DNA of 50,321 nt from Shimia thalassica (GTDB lineage: Bacteria > Pseudomonadota > Alphaproteobacteria > Rhodobacterales > Rhodobacteraceae). The stretch is taken from NCBI RefSeq assembly GCF_001458215.1, contig NZ_CYTW01000008.1, positions 1-50,321 on the forward strand, read 5' to 3'. The first letter of the stretch is position 1, and each line of letters begins with the position of its first letter. The position numbers were made by a program, and so were the translations under genes. The notes under the pieces were generated by a model that ran no database searches, was not told the DNA's origin, and saw only the letters and a program-made list of their open reading frames with translations. Positions 1 to 8,245 of the stretch are shown here, in pieces.

Positions 1-55
1 GCTCGTCAGGCTCATAACCTGAAGGTCGTAGGTTCAAATCCTACCCCCGCAACCA
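1..55 (+). tRNA. initiator tRNA-Met (fMet), 3' part
   Basis: The window begins inside the D-loop of a tRNA gene. The visible part has the anticodon arm with CAT (14-16, in the context ggctcataacct), the T-arm core ggttcaaatcc (31-41) and the acceptor strand cccccgc followed by A and an encoded CCA (53-55). The cgcaacca end and the gctcgtcaggctcataacc stretch match the bacterial initiator tRNA pattern rather than elongator tRNA-Met. The 5' half lies outside the window. No terminator follows the CCA; a suitable one lies 42.4 kb away at 42461, behind a second copy of this tRNA end. Confidence 0.9.
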
Positions 56-1685
56 CTTTTACCGAACTCGAGACACAGTCACCGCTTACCCCAGCCCGGG
101 GTGGGTGTTTTGCAGGCTGCGCCAACTCAATCATCGTCGACAGCGCGCCTTCGAGTTCGAGTTTGATCCCTTCCCCCTCATGCGTAACACTCACCCGTTC
201 AATCAAACTCCGGATGACCTCGAGACCGCGTGTTCGGATCTCAGGATCGCTCAAAGTCTCTGATAATGTGGACACTTTTTGACGGTAAAGCTCGGACAGG
301 TTTGGGTGTAACCGGACCCGAGACGGGGCCGGCGCTTCCAATGCGGTGTCCAGTGTTGCGACTTTGCTTTCCAGCTCTTCCAGTTTGGTTTTGAGCCCCG
401 GAGTGCGTAGACCATCTGCAATTGCCTCATAGAGGCCGTCCAATTTGCGTACAGTCGAGGCTCGTTCGGTCTGCAGACGCTTGCGATTGGTCTCGGTTTC
501 TCCAGCCCGGGCATTAGCCTCTTTGCTAAAGGCCTTCACAAACTCCGCGACAGCTTTTGGCTGCATGAACCGGTTGTGGAGCAAGTTCAAAACCGCGTCT
601 TCCAGAATAGGGCGGCGCACGGATTTGATTTGGTCGCAGGTGCCAAGTTTGCGCGCAGCTGAACACGCCAGATATTCCTTGCCAACGGCACTCAGGCGGC
701 TGCCACACTGCCCGCAGTAAGCCAGACCTGTCAGAAGGTGGACCTTGCGGCGCTTCTCCCAGAATTTGGTAGCCTTTATCGCCTGCACCCGCGGTTCCGC
801 AGCAATCTCGCCCTGCCTGTCCTTGACCTCTTGCCAGAGGGTATCGTTGACAATGCGTAGGTGTGGCACGTCTTTGATGATCCAATCAGCCTCGGGATTA
901 AGCCTTGAAACGCGACGACCGGTGTCGGGGTCTTTGAGGTAACGTAGCCGGTTCCAGACAAGGCGTCCGATATAGAGTTCATTGTTAATAAGACCGGTCC
1001 CCCTCTGACGGTGACCGCGGATCGCAGTGTCACGCCAGAGCTTGCCCCTTGGACCTGGCACGTCTTCAGCGTTCAGTCCCAATGCAATAGCTTTGGGCGA
1101 TTGCCCGTCAGAAAACTCCCGAAAAACCCGACGAATGATGCTGGCTTGTTCTTCGTTGATCAAGCGTTCACCCGTGACAGGCGCACCGTCCGGTTCTAGG
1201 CGGTGGACCACATCATACCCATAGCTGTTGCCGCCACCGGAGAACCCGCCCTCGACGCGGCCGCGCAGCCCGCGACGCGTCTTGTCGGCAAGGTCTTTTA
1301 GGAAGAGCTGGTTCATCGTGCCTTTGAGGCCAACATGTAGTTCGGAAATCTTCCCTTCAGATAGGGTGACGATAGACACTCCGGCAAAACTCAGGCGTTT
1401 GTAGATGGCCGCAACATCCGCCTGATCGCGGCTCAGGCGGTCCAATGCTTCAGCCAGAATGATATCCACGCCGCCACCCTGAACTTCGCGCAGCAAAGAC
1501 TGAAGACCGGGTCGCAGCATGCTGGAACCAGAGATGGCTTTGTCTGAAAATACATCCCTGACGGTCCAGCCCAGGCGATTTGCATGTTCCTTGCAAACGT
1601 GCAATTGATCCTAAATTGAAGCTTCCCGTTGCATGGCCTACGAATAACGGGCGTAAATCGCTGCAAGACATGCCAAGAAACGCAT
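12..1685 (-). pseudogene. serine recombinase (resolvase + recombinase + Zn ribbon), two in-frame amber stops
   Basis: This is a large serine recombinase, probably the island integrase. Reading from the ATG at 1685 gives a 558-codon frame that starts MRFLACLAAIYARYS, the usual Y-A-R-x-S active-site context with the catalytic serine at codon 15. Codons 16 (1640-1638) and 25 (1613-1611) are both TAG, inside the stretch that normally reads S-x-x-Q-x-x-x-S-I-E-D-Q. After codon 25 the frame is open to the end: resolvase domain, recombinase domain (about 160-280), a zinc ribbon with CGQCG (about 325) and paired later cysteines, then a coiled-coil-like region. A TTG at 1604 could restart translation but would lack the catalytic serine. 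The last residues (GVGFEPTTFRL) are encoded antisense to the tRNA. The gene is probably inactive unless the amber codons are suppressed. Confidence 0.85.
35..55 (+). repeat. attL-like direct repeat (tRNA 3' end)
   Basis: The last 21 bases of the tRNA, from caaatcct through cccccgcaacca, recur at 42419-42439 with one mismatch (A43 versus G42427). It overlaps the last codons of the antisense recombinase gene, the usual arrangement when an element integrates in a tRNA 3' end and rebuilds it. That it is an attachment site is inferred from the paired repeat and the neighbouring recombinase; the crossover point is not known. Confidence 0.75.
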
Positions 1686-2379
1686 CTCGGATGTGCGTAA
1701 GAGCACTGATTTCAAAGCACAAGCCAAAGTTGTTTTCACAAAATTGGGAAGCCGAAAACGGTCATCAAAGAAATTGAAGGAGGCAAAGGCGACCAGTCAG
1801 ACACAGTTGTCTCTGTTTTGACCTAAGTGCCTTGACGGCCATTTTTTCCAACGATGTAAGAGGTGAGTAATGGTCAAAACGTCAATTTATGGGAGCCCGT
1901 GCCCAGTCATACCTCAGCTACAACCTGCAACATAGAAATGTCCGCTTCATGGTAGTTACAGCGCAACGTCAGCCCAACTCGCGAATGTCAGAAATGGGCC
2001 GTTTGCCTTCCTCGGCAAATTGGGCGGTGAACTGCCGTTCGCTGCACTTTTCACCAAGGTCTGCAACGCGGGACAAACCCGCCGTTCAGTTTCCTGCCTT
2101 TGCTGATGCAGCATTTCTTCGCACGTGCAGCAGCGCGCTTGCGGCAGTGCGGCGGATTTCACCGAAGCGGCCGTTCAAGCGGGCCAACTGCAACGGATAT
2201 CAAACTGACCTTTAGCTGCGCCTTGCATGAATTTGAGAGATGCGGGAGAAGCCAGATTCCGCCGTAGTTTCTCCAAAGTCTGCTTTCGGCATTTCAAGTA
2301 TGCGCATGAATGCGTCACTGCAACTTCAGGCGTAGAAAACGCAAATAGATTTTAGTTTCTAAAGTTATAATTGCATGCG
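1686..2379. other. non-coding stretch with intergenic mosaic sequence
   Basis: I see no convincing gene here; the open frames are short and resemble no family I know. Positions about 1970-2200 hold short blocks that recur in the other two large gaps of the island, such as aatgggccgtt (near 1992), tgcagcat (near 2108) and gaagcggccgttc (near 2164). This fits degenerate repetitive or remnant DNA rather than a gene. Confidence 0.5.
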
Positions 2380-2407
2380 TTGACAATTCTGGCCGTTATT
2401 TTACAAA
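2380..2407 (+). promoter_or_regulatory. candidate sigma-70 promoter of the AraC-type regulator
   Basis: TTGACA at 2380-2385 matches the -35 consensus exactly. TACAAA at 2402-2407 is a moderate -10 match at 16-bp spacing. Transcription would start at about the ATG at 2415, giving a leaderless or nearly leaderless mRNA, which fits the lack of a Shine-Dalgarno sequence before that ATG. This is predicted from sequence only. Confidence 0.4.
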
Positions 2408-2414
2408 ATTCGCC

Positions 2415-3443
2415 ATGGTGAAACTAAGCAAACCAAAGCTAGACATCGTCGTGTTGGTAAGCCCTCACTTCAATGTTTCGGCGACGACATCCTTTGTCGA
2501 CCCTTTCAGGATAGCGAACTACCTATCTGGAACGGCGCGGTTCACGTGGACTTATGTCTCGGACACAGGTGGTCACGTAGAATCCAGCAGTGGTTTGGTT
2601 GTCGAGACAACCCCATTGAACGACGTAATCAAGAATAAGCCCTGGCTTGTTCTCGTTAGCACAAGTTGGACGCCCGAACGTCACGGGACGCCTCGATTCA
2701 AAGTAGCCCTTCAGAACTGGAACGCGAGTGGCGCAGTTCTCGGAGGATTAGACACCGGTGCAATTGTGCTCGCAAACGCAGGACTGCTGAAAGGCAAAAC
2801 TGCGACGGTCCATTATGAGCACATCGATGCCTTCGCAGAAGTTGCCCCAAACACCACTGTGTCCGAGAACATGTTCGTCACAGATGGCAAGGTTTTTACA
2901 TGCTGTGGTGGGACCGCCGCCACCGATCTTGGACTGCGATTGGTCCATTCAGTTGCCGGTGAAAGCATCGCCAATGCATCTGCACGCTACTTATTTCATC
3001 ACGAAGTACGCGGTGAGGGGAAATCTCAAAACCCTAAAAAGATTGAGCCTCTCGGTTATGTCACATCTGGCCTCGTCCGCGGCGCAATCGATCTTATGGA
3101 AGCTCACCTAGAAACGACATTGTCGATCCCTGCAATTTCGGAACGTTTACAGGTCTCGCAACGGCAGCTGGGCAGACTGTTCCAGCAATATGTCCATAAA
3201 TCACCGGTCGAATATTACCGCGATATCCGGCTAGATCGGGCCCGTGGATTGGTCACGCAAACCGAGCTGAAATTTAGTGAGATTGCGCAAGCCTCTGGGT
3301 TTAACGGGCAGGTACATTTCAGCCGCGCCTACCGCCAGCGTTTTGGCCTGACACCGACCGCCGACCGCGTTGAGGGCCGCGTACCGTTCGAGTTTCGGGC
3401 TTGGCCGATGTTCAAACCCGATCTTAAGTCCGAAGGTGCTTAG
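2415..3443 (+). CDS. GlxA/CdhR-type AraC family transcriptional regulator
   Basis: This 342-residue protein has an N-terminal DJ-1/PfpI-like domain (about 10-190, with GGLDTGAIVLANAGLL typical of the GlxA branch) and a C-terminal AraC double helix-turn-helix (about 220-325, with ISERLQVSQRQLGRLFQQY and SGFNGQVHFSRAYRQRFG). Family members include GbdR and CdhR, which sense betaine or carnitine derivatives and activate the catabolic genes. Its place beside a carnitine-dehydrogenase-like operon suggests the same role. Its 3' end overlaps the convergent dehydrogenase gene by 20 bp. The family assignment is firm; the ligand is inferred. Confidence 0.85.
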   Translation: MVKLSKPKLDIVVLVSPHFNVSATTSFVDPFRIANYLSGTARFTWTYVSDTGGHVESSSGLVVETTPLNDVIKNKPWLVLVSTSWTPERHGTPRFKVALQNWNASGAVLGGLDTGAIVLANAGLLKGKTATVHYEHIDAFAEVAPNTTVSENMFVTDGKVFTCCGGTAATDLGLRLVHSVAGESIANASARYLFHHEVRGEGKSQNPKKIEPLGYVTSGLVRGAIDLMEAHLETTLSIPAISERLQVSQRQLGRLFQQYVHKSPVEYYRDIRLDRARGLVTQTELKFSEIAQASGFNGQVHFSRAYRQRFGLTPTADRVEGRVPFEFRAWPMFKPDLKSEGA

Positions 3444-4356
3444 TCGCCTTTTGCATCGCGATCAGCATATTATCACGGTGCGCTGACAGCTCTTTGGGGC
3501 TTTGTCCCTGCGCCTGTGCAGCCATGCCATCGACCAATTGTTTGATCACATCATCGTCCAAACGCGGATCGCCCAGACCATCCCACCAGCCGTTGAACGT
3601 GTCTTTGAAATGGTCACAAAACGCCTGCAACCCACCTTTGCCAGCGCCCAGGTGAAATAGCGTCGTTGGTCCCATCGCTGCCCACCTCAATCCCGGTCCA
3701 GCCCACATCGCTTTGTCGATATCTTCAACACTTGCAACACCTTCCACCGCCATGTGAACGGCCTCGCGCCAAACGGCAGCTTGCAGACGGTTAGCAACGT
3801 GTCCTGGCAGGCCTTTGTTGATGCGGATCGTGACTTTTCCTATGTCTTCATAGAACGCTTCTGTGCGGTCAAGAATCCCGGATCCCGTTTTCTCATTTGC
3901 AGTTAGCTCTACCAAAGGGATCAAGTGCGGCGGATTAAAAGGATGGCCCAAGATGAGCGGCTTGGGATCGCGCCAGCCCTCCTGCAAGGCTTCCAGCGTC
4001 AGCCCGGATGTCGAGCTAGAGACGATAACGTCATCTTCAAGCTCAGGTTCGATTTCAGCATAGGTCGCGTGTTTGATCGGAAGGCGTTCGGGCACGTTTT
4101 CTTGGATGAATTGTGCGCCTCTTACGGCTTCACCTGCAGTTGGCGCAAACCGAATTGCGTCAGGCGTGGCGCATGCCGTCAGGCCCAATTCATCTAACGC
4201 AGGCCATGCTTTTTCAATGTAGGCACGCACAGATGCCTCAGCATTCGGATCAAGGTCAAAGACAGTGACACTGCGTCCCGATGCAAGGAAAATTGCGGCC
4301 CAGCTTGCGCCGATCACGCCCGCTCCGAGAATTGCTGTTCTTTCAACCTGAGACAT
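3424..4356 (-). CDS. 3-hydroxyacyl-CoA dehydrogenase family, L-carnitine 3-dehydrogenase-like
   Basis: The 310-residue protein has an N-terminal Rossmann fold (GAGVIGASWA at 11-20), the family's ENVPE segment, SSSTSGL and GHPFNPPHLIPLVE, then an all-helical C-terminal domain. These are hallmarks of stand-alone NAD-dependent carnitine dehydrogenases, which oxidise carnitine to 3-dehydrocarnitine. The BKACE protein three genes upstream in the same operon belongs to the family known to split 3-dehydrocarnitine. The ATG at 4356 overlaps the upstream SDR stop as TGATG; longer starts would run deep into that gene. It is the last gene of a seven-gene operon. The substrate may be another 3-hydroxy betaine. 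Confidence 0.8.
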   Translation of the reverse strand: MSQVERTAILGAGVIGASWAAIFLASGRSVTVFDLDPNAEASVRAYIEKAWPALDELGLTACATPDAIRFAPTAGEAVRGAQFIQENVPERLPIKHATYAEIEPELEDDVIVSSSTSGLTLEALQEGWRDPKPLILGHPFNPPHLIPLVELTANEKTGSGILDRTEAFYEDIGKVTIRINKGLPGHVANRLQAAVWREAVHMAVEGVASVEDIDKAMWAGPGLRWAAMGPTTLFHLGAGKGGLQAFCDHFKDTFNGWWDGLGDPRLDDDVIKQLVDGMAAQAQGQSPKELSAHRDNMLIAMQKATKHLRT

Positions 4357-5090
4357 CAGAACAACCCAGGATTTAAGGGCGAAGCAGCAGTCATGCCGCC
4401 GTCCACTGTGAACAATTGACCTGTTGCAAAAGACGACTCGTCTGAGGCCAACCAAAGCGCCATCGCAGCAATATCATCTGGTTTGCCAAAACGTTTGACC
4501 GCATGCCGGGCCAGAGCATCTGTTTTGGCTTTTGTTGGGTCTTTCGCTAGGTCGAACCCTGCGTCCAACATGCCCGTTTCGATCCATCCCGGACAGATTG
4601 CGTTGCACCGCACTGTCGGTCCGTGATCCACTGCGATAGAACGCGTAAGCCCATGAACAAAAGCCTTTGACGCGTTGTAGAGCGCCATAGATGGGTCTGC
4701 AACATTACCTGAAATTGACCCGATGTTTATGATAGAGCCGCCAGCGCGCATCTGTGGGATCACTGCTCGGCAGACATTAAAGACGCCCTTGGCGTTTGCC
4801 CCCATGACCAAATCCCAGTCGACATCTGTGCTGTCCACGACTGTCTTTTCGACCTGCACGCCGGCGTTGTTCACCACGATATCCAGCGTACCGAGTTCCC
4901 GCACGGCGGCATTCACTGCCTGCGCATCAGAAACATCCAAAGACAACCAGCCAGCATCCAAACCATCCGGTGCGGGTCCGCGCCCGCAGGTGATCACTTC
5001 GGCCCCCTCAGTCATGAACATGTCAACAATGCCACGTCCGATGCCTTGCCTACCGCCCGTGACAAAGGCGCGTTTCCCCGACAACCGCAT
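4356..5090 (-). CDS. short-chain dehydrogenase/reductase (SDR)
   Basis: This classical SDR of 244 residues has the cofactor motif TGGRQGIG near residue 11, NNAG in the fourth strand, the serine of the SIS stretch with the YNASK catalytic pair, and the ICPGWIETGM loop after the active site. It should be an NAD(P)-dependent alcohol or keto oxidoreductase in the cytoplasm. It is coupled on both sides by TGATG junctions (5090 and 4356). Within a betaine operon it could oxidise a hydroxy or aldehyde intermediate; the substrate cannot be read from the sequence. Confidence 0.85.
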   Translation of the reverse strand: MRLSGKRAFVTGGRQGIGRGIVDMFMTEGAEVITCGRGPAPDGLDAGWLSLDVSDAQAVNAAVRELGTLDIVVNNAGVQVEKTVVDSTDVDWDLVMGANAKGVFNVCRAVIPQMRAGGSIINIGSISGNVADPSMALYNASKAFVHGLTRSIAVDHGPTVRCNAICPGWIETGMLDAGFDLAKDPTKAKTDALARHAVKRFGKPDDIAAMALWLASDESSFATGQLFTVDGGMTAASPLNPGLF

Positions 5091-6508
5091 CAGTGCGCAA
5101 CCATGACGTGACGGATCGCGGTATAGGCATCAAGCGCATAGACCGACATGTCGCTGCCTGTACCTGAACCTTTCATCGCGGCCCATGGCATCTCTGGCGT
5201 AGCGACCCCGTGCGTGTTGACCCACGTGAAGCCATAGCGCAGCTTTGAGCTCATCTGCATCGCGCGCCCCACGTCTTTAGTCCAGACCGACGACGCCAAG
5301 CCATACGGCCCAGAGTTGGCAATCTTTAGAGCCTCCTCCGCGTCGGAAAACCGCGATACGGTTACGACCGGTCCGAAGACTTCGCTACAGGCCACTTCGG
5401 CGTTGTTTTCTACATTGGCGATCACAGTCGGGTGGTAGAAAAAACCGTTCCCTTCACCGGCGCTACCGCCTGTGACGATCTCTAAATTGCTTCTGGCGCG
5501 ATCTACAAAACCAGCGACGCGAGCCCTTTGCGCGGCAGAGACCAGCGGGCCCATTTCTGTGCTCTCGGCTTTTGGTGCTCCGATCTGTATCTGGCCAACT
5601 TGGTCTGCAATCTTCGCAACAAGTTTGTCATAGGCACCGTCTGCCACCATCACACGGCACGGCTGCGCACAGTCCTGTCCCGCATTGAAATAGCTGCCAT
5701 AGCGGATGGTCTCGGCCACTGCGTCCAGATCCGCATCATCGAAAACAATGACCGGGGCCTTGCCGCCCAGTTCCAGATGCACATGCCTGATTTGTTGCGA
5801 CGCCGCGCGCATTGCGGCCCTCCCCGTTGCTGGCGAGCCTGTGACGCTGATCCCTTCCATCTGTGGGCTATTGATCAACGCATCACCGACACTTGGCCCG
5901 CGCCCATGAATTACATTCAACACGCCTTTCGGCAGAACATCTTGCAGAAGCTCGGCCAGCCGCAGCGTCGACAGCGGTGTGATCTCAGAAGGTTTCAACA
6001 CGACAGAACACCCCGCCGCGATAGGAGCTGCAAGTTTCCAAGACGCCATCATCAGCGGATAATTCCAAGGCGCAATCGCGGCGACGGGGCCAATCGGATC
6101 GCGCCGGATCATCGAGGTATGGCCCGCCACGTATTCCCCTGCCGCAGAGCCCATCATCGTGCGCGCGGCCCCGGCGAAGAAGCGGAACACATCAATCGTC
6201 AGCGGCATCTCGTCGTCATGAGCAGAGGGCCAAGGCTTGCCCACGTCGAGGCTTTCCAGTTCCGCCAGTTCTTGACTGTGGGCTTCGATCACGTCTGCAA
6301 TTTGCAACAATATCGCTGCACGCTCGGCTGGTGGTGTAAACGAGAACGTCTCAAACGCCTCTTGAGAGCCACGCACAGCCGCTTCGATTTGCGTGGTGCT
6401 GGCCTCATTCACTTTGCCAATGACCTCTCCCGTTGCCGGATCAAGGACGTCCAAGCCTTCGCCGTCGCCTTGAACCATTTCGCCGTTGATCAACATTTTC
6501 GTCTGCAT
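5090..6508 (-). CDS. aldehyde dehydrogenase, aminobutyraldehyde/betaine-aldehyde type
   Basis: The 472-residue protein is an NAD(P)-dependent aldehyde dehydrogenase with the PWNYP segment (147-151), the general base in LELGGK (Glu246) and the nucleophile in FNAGQDC (Cys280). Length and the GQDC context resemble gamma-aminobutyraldehyde dehydrogenase (PatD) and betaine-aldehyde dehydrogenases, which act on amino or quaternary-ammonium aldehydes. The ATG at 6508 has AAGGAG at 6519-6514 overlapping the upstream stop, so the longer in-frame start is unlikely. Possible substrates are trimethylaminobutyraldehyde, malic semialdehyde or betaine aldehyde; I cannot choose between them. Confidence 0.85.
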   Translation of the reverse strand: MQTKMLINGEMVQGDGEGLDVLDPATGEVIGKVNEASTTQIEAAVRGSQEAFETFSFTPPAERAAILLQIADVIEAHSQELAELESLDVGKPWPSAHDDEMPLTIDVFRFFAGAARTMMGSAAGEYVAGHTSMIRRDPIGPVAAIAPWNYPLMMASWKLAAPIAAGCSVVLKPSEITPLSTLRLAELLQDVLPKGVLNVIHGRGPSVGDALINSPQMEGISVTGSPATGRAAMRAASQQIRHVHLELGGKAPVIVFDDADLDAVAETIRYGSYFNAGQDCAQPCRVMVADGAYDKLVAKIADQVGQIQIGAPKAESTEMGPLVSAAQRARVAGFVDRARSNLEIVTGGSAGEGNGFFYHPTVIANVENNAEVACSEVFGPVVTVSRFSDAEEALKIANSGPYGLASSVWTKDVGRAMQMSSKLRYGFTWVNTHGVATPEMPWAAMKGSGTGSDMSVYALDAYTAIRHVMVAH

Positions 6509-6518
6509 GTTTGTCTCC

Positions 6519-7451
6519 TTAGAACCCGACCTGATCGCCACCTTTCAGCGCGAGCCGTTCCCGCGCCTCAGTCGGTGTTGCGACCGTAAGGCCCAGATTT
6601 TCGATAATTCTACGGATGCGGGTCACTTGCTTCGCATTGGATTTTGCCAACTCGCCTTTGCCAATGAACAGGCTGTCTTCGAGACCTACACGCAGATTAC
6701 CACCGCGCATCGCGCTTTGAGTGGCGAAAGGCATTTGATGACGGCCCGCAGCCAAAACCGACCATTCGTAATTCTCAGCCCCAAACAGCTTGTCCGCAGT
6801 GTTGTGCATATGGTTCAAATGATCGGGATCCGCTGCAACGCCGCCCAAGATGCCAAAGACCATCTGGATAAAGAATGGCGGTTTGATCAGCCCCTGATCG
6901 ACGAACCATTTGACGTTGTAGAGGTGGCCAAGATCATAGCATTCGCACTCGAATTTCGTGCCGTGATCACCGCCAAGCTTTTCGATGGCATAGCGTATCG
7001 TTTTGAACGTGTTGGGAAAGATGAAGTCTTCGGTCATCTCAAGGAAAGGGCGTTCCCAATCGTGTTGGAAGTCCGTGTATTTCTGAAGCATTGGAAAGAT
7101 GCCAAAGTTCATGGACCCCATATTCAGCGAGGCCATTTCAGGGCTGGCAGACGTTGCGGCTAACAGCCGTTCGTCCATCGACATGCCCAAACCACCGCCC
7201 GTTGAGACGTTCATCACCGCATCGGTAGATTGCTTGATCACGGGGAGGAACTGAGCAAACAGCTCTGGCCTTGGATCGGGTTTGCCCGTTTCGGGGTGGC
7301 GCGCGTGCAGGTGGATGATCGACGCACCGGCTTCGGCCGCCTCAATACTCGCAGTGGCGATTTCGGCCGGCGTGATAGGCAGGTGTGGCGACATGGACGG
7401 CGTGTGAATACCACCCGTTGGCGCGCAGGTTATAATAACTGACTTTGCCAC
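6519..7451 (-). CDS. BKACE family beta-keto acid cleavage enzyme (dehydrocarnitine cleavage candidate)
   Basis: This 310-residue protein starts at GTG 7451 (overlapping the SDR stop as TAGTG) and reads [21 protein letters not shown], the standard N-terminus of the 3-keto-5-aminohexanoate cleavage (BKACE, former DUF849) family. The metal-binding HLHARHP segment follows. The family condenses a beta-keto acid with acetyl-CoA to give acetoacetate and a CoA ester; one characterised branch uses 3-dehydrocarnitine and yields betainyl-CoA. A carnitine-dehydrogenase-like gene in the same operon makes that branch the best guess. No thioesterase for betainyl-CoA is seen in the window. Confidence 0.85.
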   Translation of the reverse strand: MAKSVIITCAPTGGIHTPSMSPHLPITPAEIATASIEAAEAGASIIHLHARHPETGKPDPRPELFAQFLPVIKQSTDAVMNVSTGGGLGMSMDERLLAATSASPEMASLNMGSMNFGIFPMLQKYTDFQHDWERPFLEMTEDFIFPNTFKTIRYAIEKLGGDHGTKFECECYDLGHLYNVKWFVDQGLIKPPFFIQMVFGILGGVAADPDHLNHMHNTADKLFGAENYEWSVLAAGRHQMPFATQSAMRGGNLRVGLEDSLFIGKGELAKSNAKQVTRIRRIIENLGLTVATPTEARERLALKGGDQVGF

Positions 7452-8245
7452 TATAACTTCATCTGTTGCACTTGCGCAGACAGCCCCCCGTCCAAAACCC
7501 ATAGTTGGCCAGAGGCATAGCGCGCTTCGTCTCCGGCCAGCCAATTTACAAGATTGGCAATGTCAGTCGGCGTTCCATAGGTGCGCATTGGATGCACATC
7601 CCGCACCGCTTTTTGCAGCGTCTCTATGTTGCCACCCCCACCACCTGAGCCATCACCTTCAAAGAAACTTTGCAACATTGGCGTGTCGATATAACCGGGG
7701 CAAATCGCGTTGACGCGGATACCTTCGGGGCCGTGGTCACAGGCCATTGCACGGGTCAGCGCATGCACGGCACCTTTGGTCGCGCAATAAGCTGCAAGGC
7801 CCGGATCAGCGATAAACCCGTCATAGGAGCCGAAGTTGATCAGGCTAGCGCTGCTGCCAGACTTAGCTGCTGCGCGCATCAAAGGGATCGCGTATTTTGA
7901 GGTCAGAAAGGTACCCGTCGAATTCACAGCAAAACTTTGGTTCCATTCCTCAAGCGTGGTTTCTTCGACTGTCTTTTCAATCTCAATCCCTGCCGCGTTC
8001 ACGAGGATATCCAACTTGCCATGCGTGCTGCGGACGTGGTCCATAGCCGCAATGGCATCGGCTTCTTTAGTCACATCCAGCTTCACGAAGTGGCTGCCGT
8101 CATCGTCATGTTTGTCCAGCGACCCTTCGGGCGTTAAGTCAGCCACATAGACCGCCGCACCCTCTTTGAGAAAACGGGCGACGATGGCACGGCCGATGCC
8201 GCCACGCGCGCCAGTTACGAGTGCGATTTTTCCCTGAAGCGTCAT
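7451..8245 (-). CDS. short-chain dehydrogenase/reductase (SDR)
   Basis: This second SDR of the operon has 264 residues from the ATG at 8245, which overlaps the sulfatase stop as ATGA. It shows TGARGGIG (11-18), NAAG, a YCATK catalytic pair and the ICPGYIDTPM loop. It shares the IEIEKTV..T pattern after the NAAG motif with the other SDR of the operon, so the two may be paralogues. An unusual glycine-rich insert (GDGSGGGGGN) sits in the substrate-binding loop after the active site. It is probably a hydroxy-intermediate dehydrogenase; the substrate is unknown. Confidence 0.85.
   Translation of the reverse strand: MTLQGKIALVTGARGGIGRAIVARFLKEGAAVYVADLTPEGSLDKHDDDGSHFVKLDVTKEADAIAAMDHVRSTHGKLDILVNAAGIEIEKTVEETTLEEWNQSFAVNSTGTFLTSKYAIPLMRAAAKSGSSASLINFGSYDGFIADPGLAAYCATKGAVHALTRAMACDHGPEGIRVNAICPGYIDTPMLQSFFEGDGSGGGGGNIETLQKAVRDVHPMRTYGTPTDIANLVNWLAGDEARYASGQLWVLDGGLSAQVQQMKL

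Noticed and set aside
1611..1640. Pyrrolysine or other amber recoding in the recombinase
   Set aside because: The amber codons replace residues that homologues fill with ordinary amino acids in a conserved motif, and nothing in the window suggests a recoding system. Nonsense mutation is simpler.
5528..6589. 353-codon plus-strand open frame
   Set aside because: Antisense to the aldehyde dehydrogenase; Arg/His-rich composition typical of a shadow frame.
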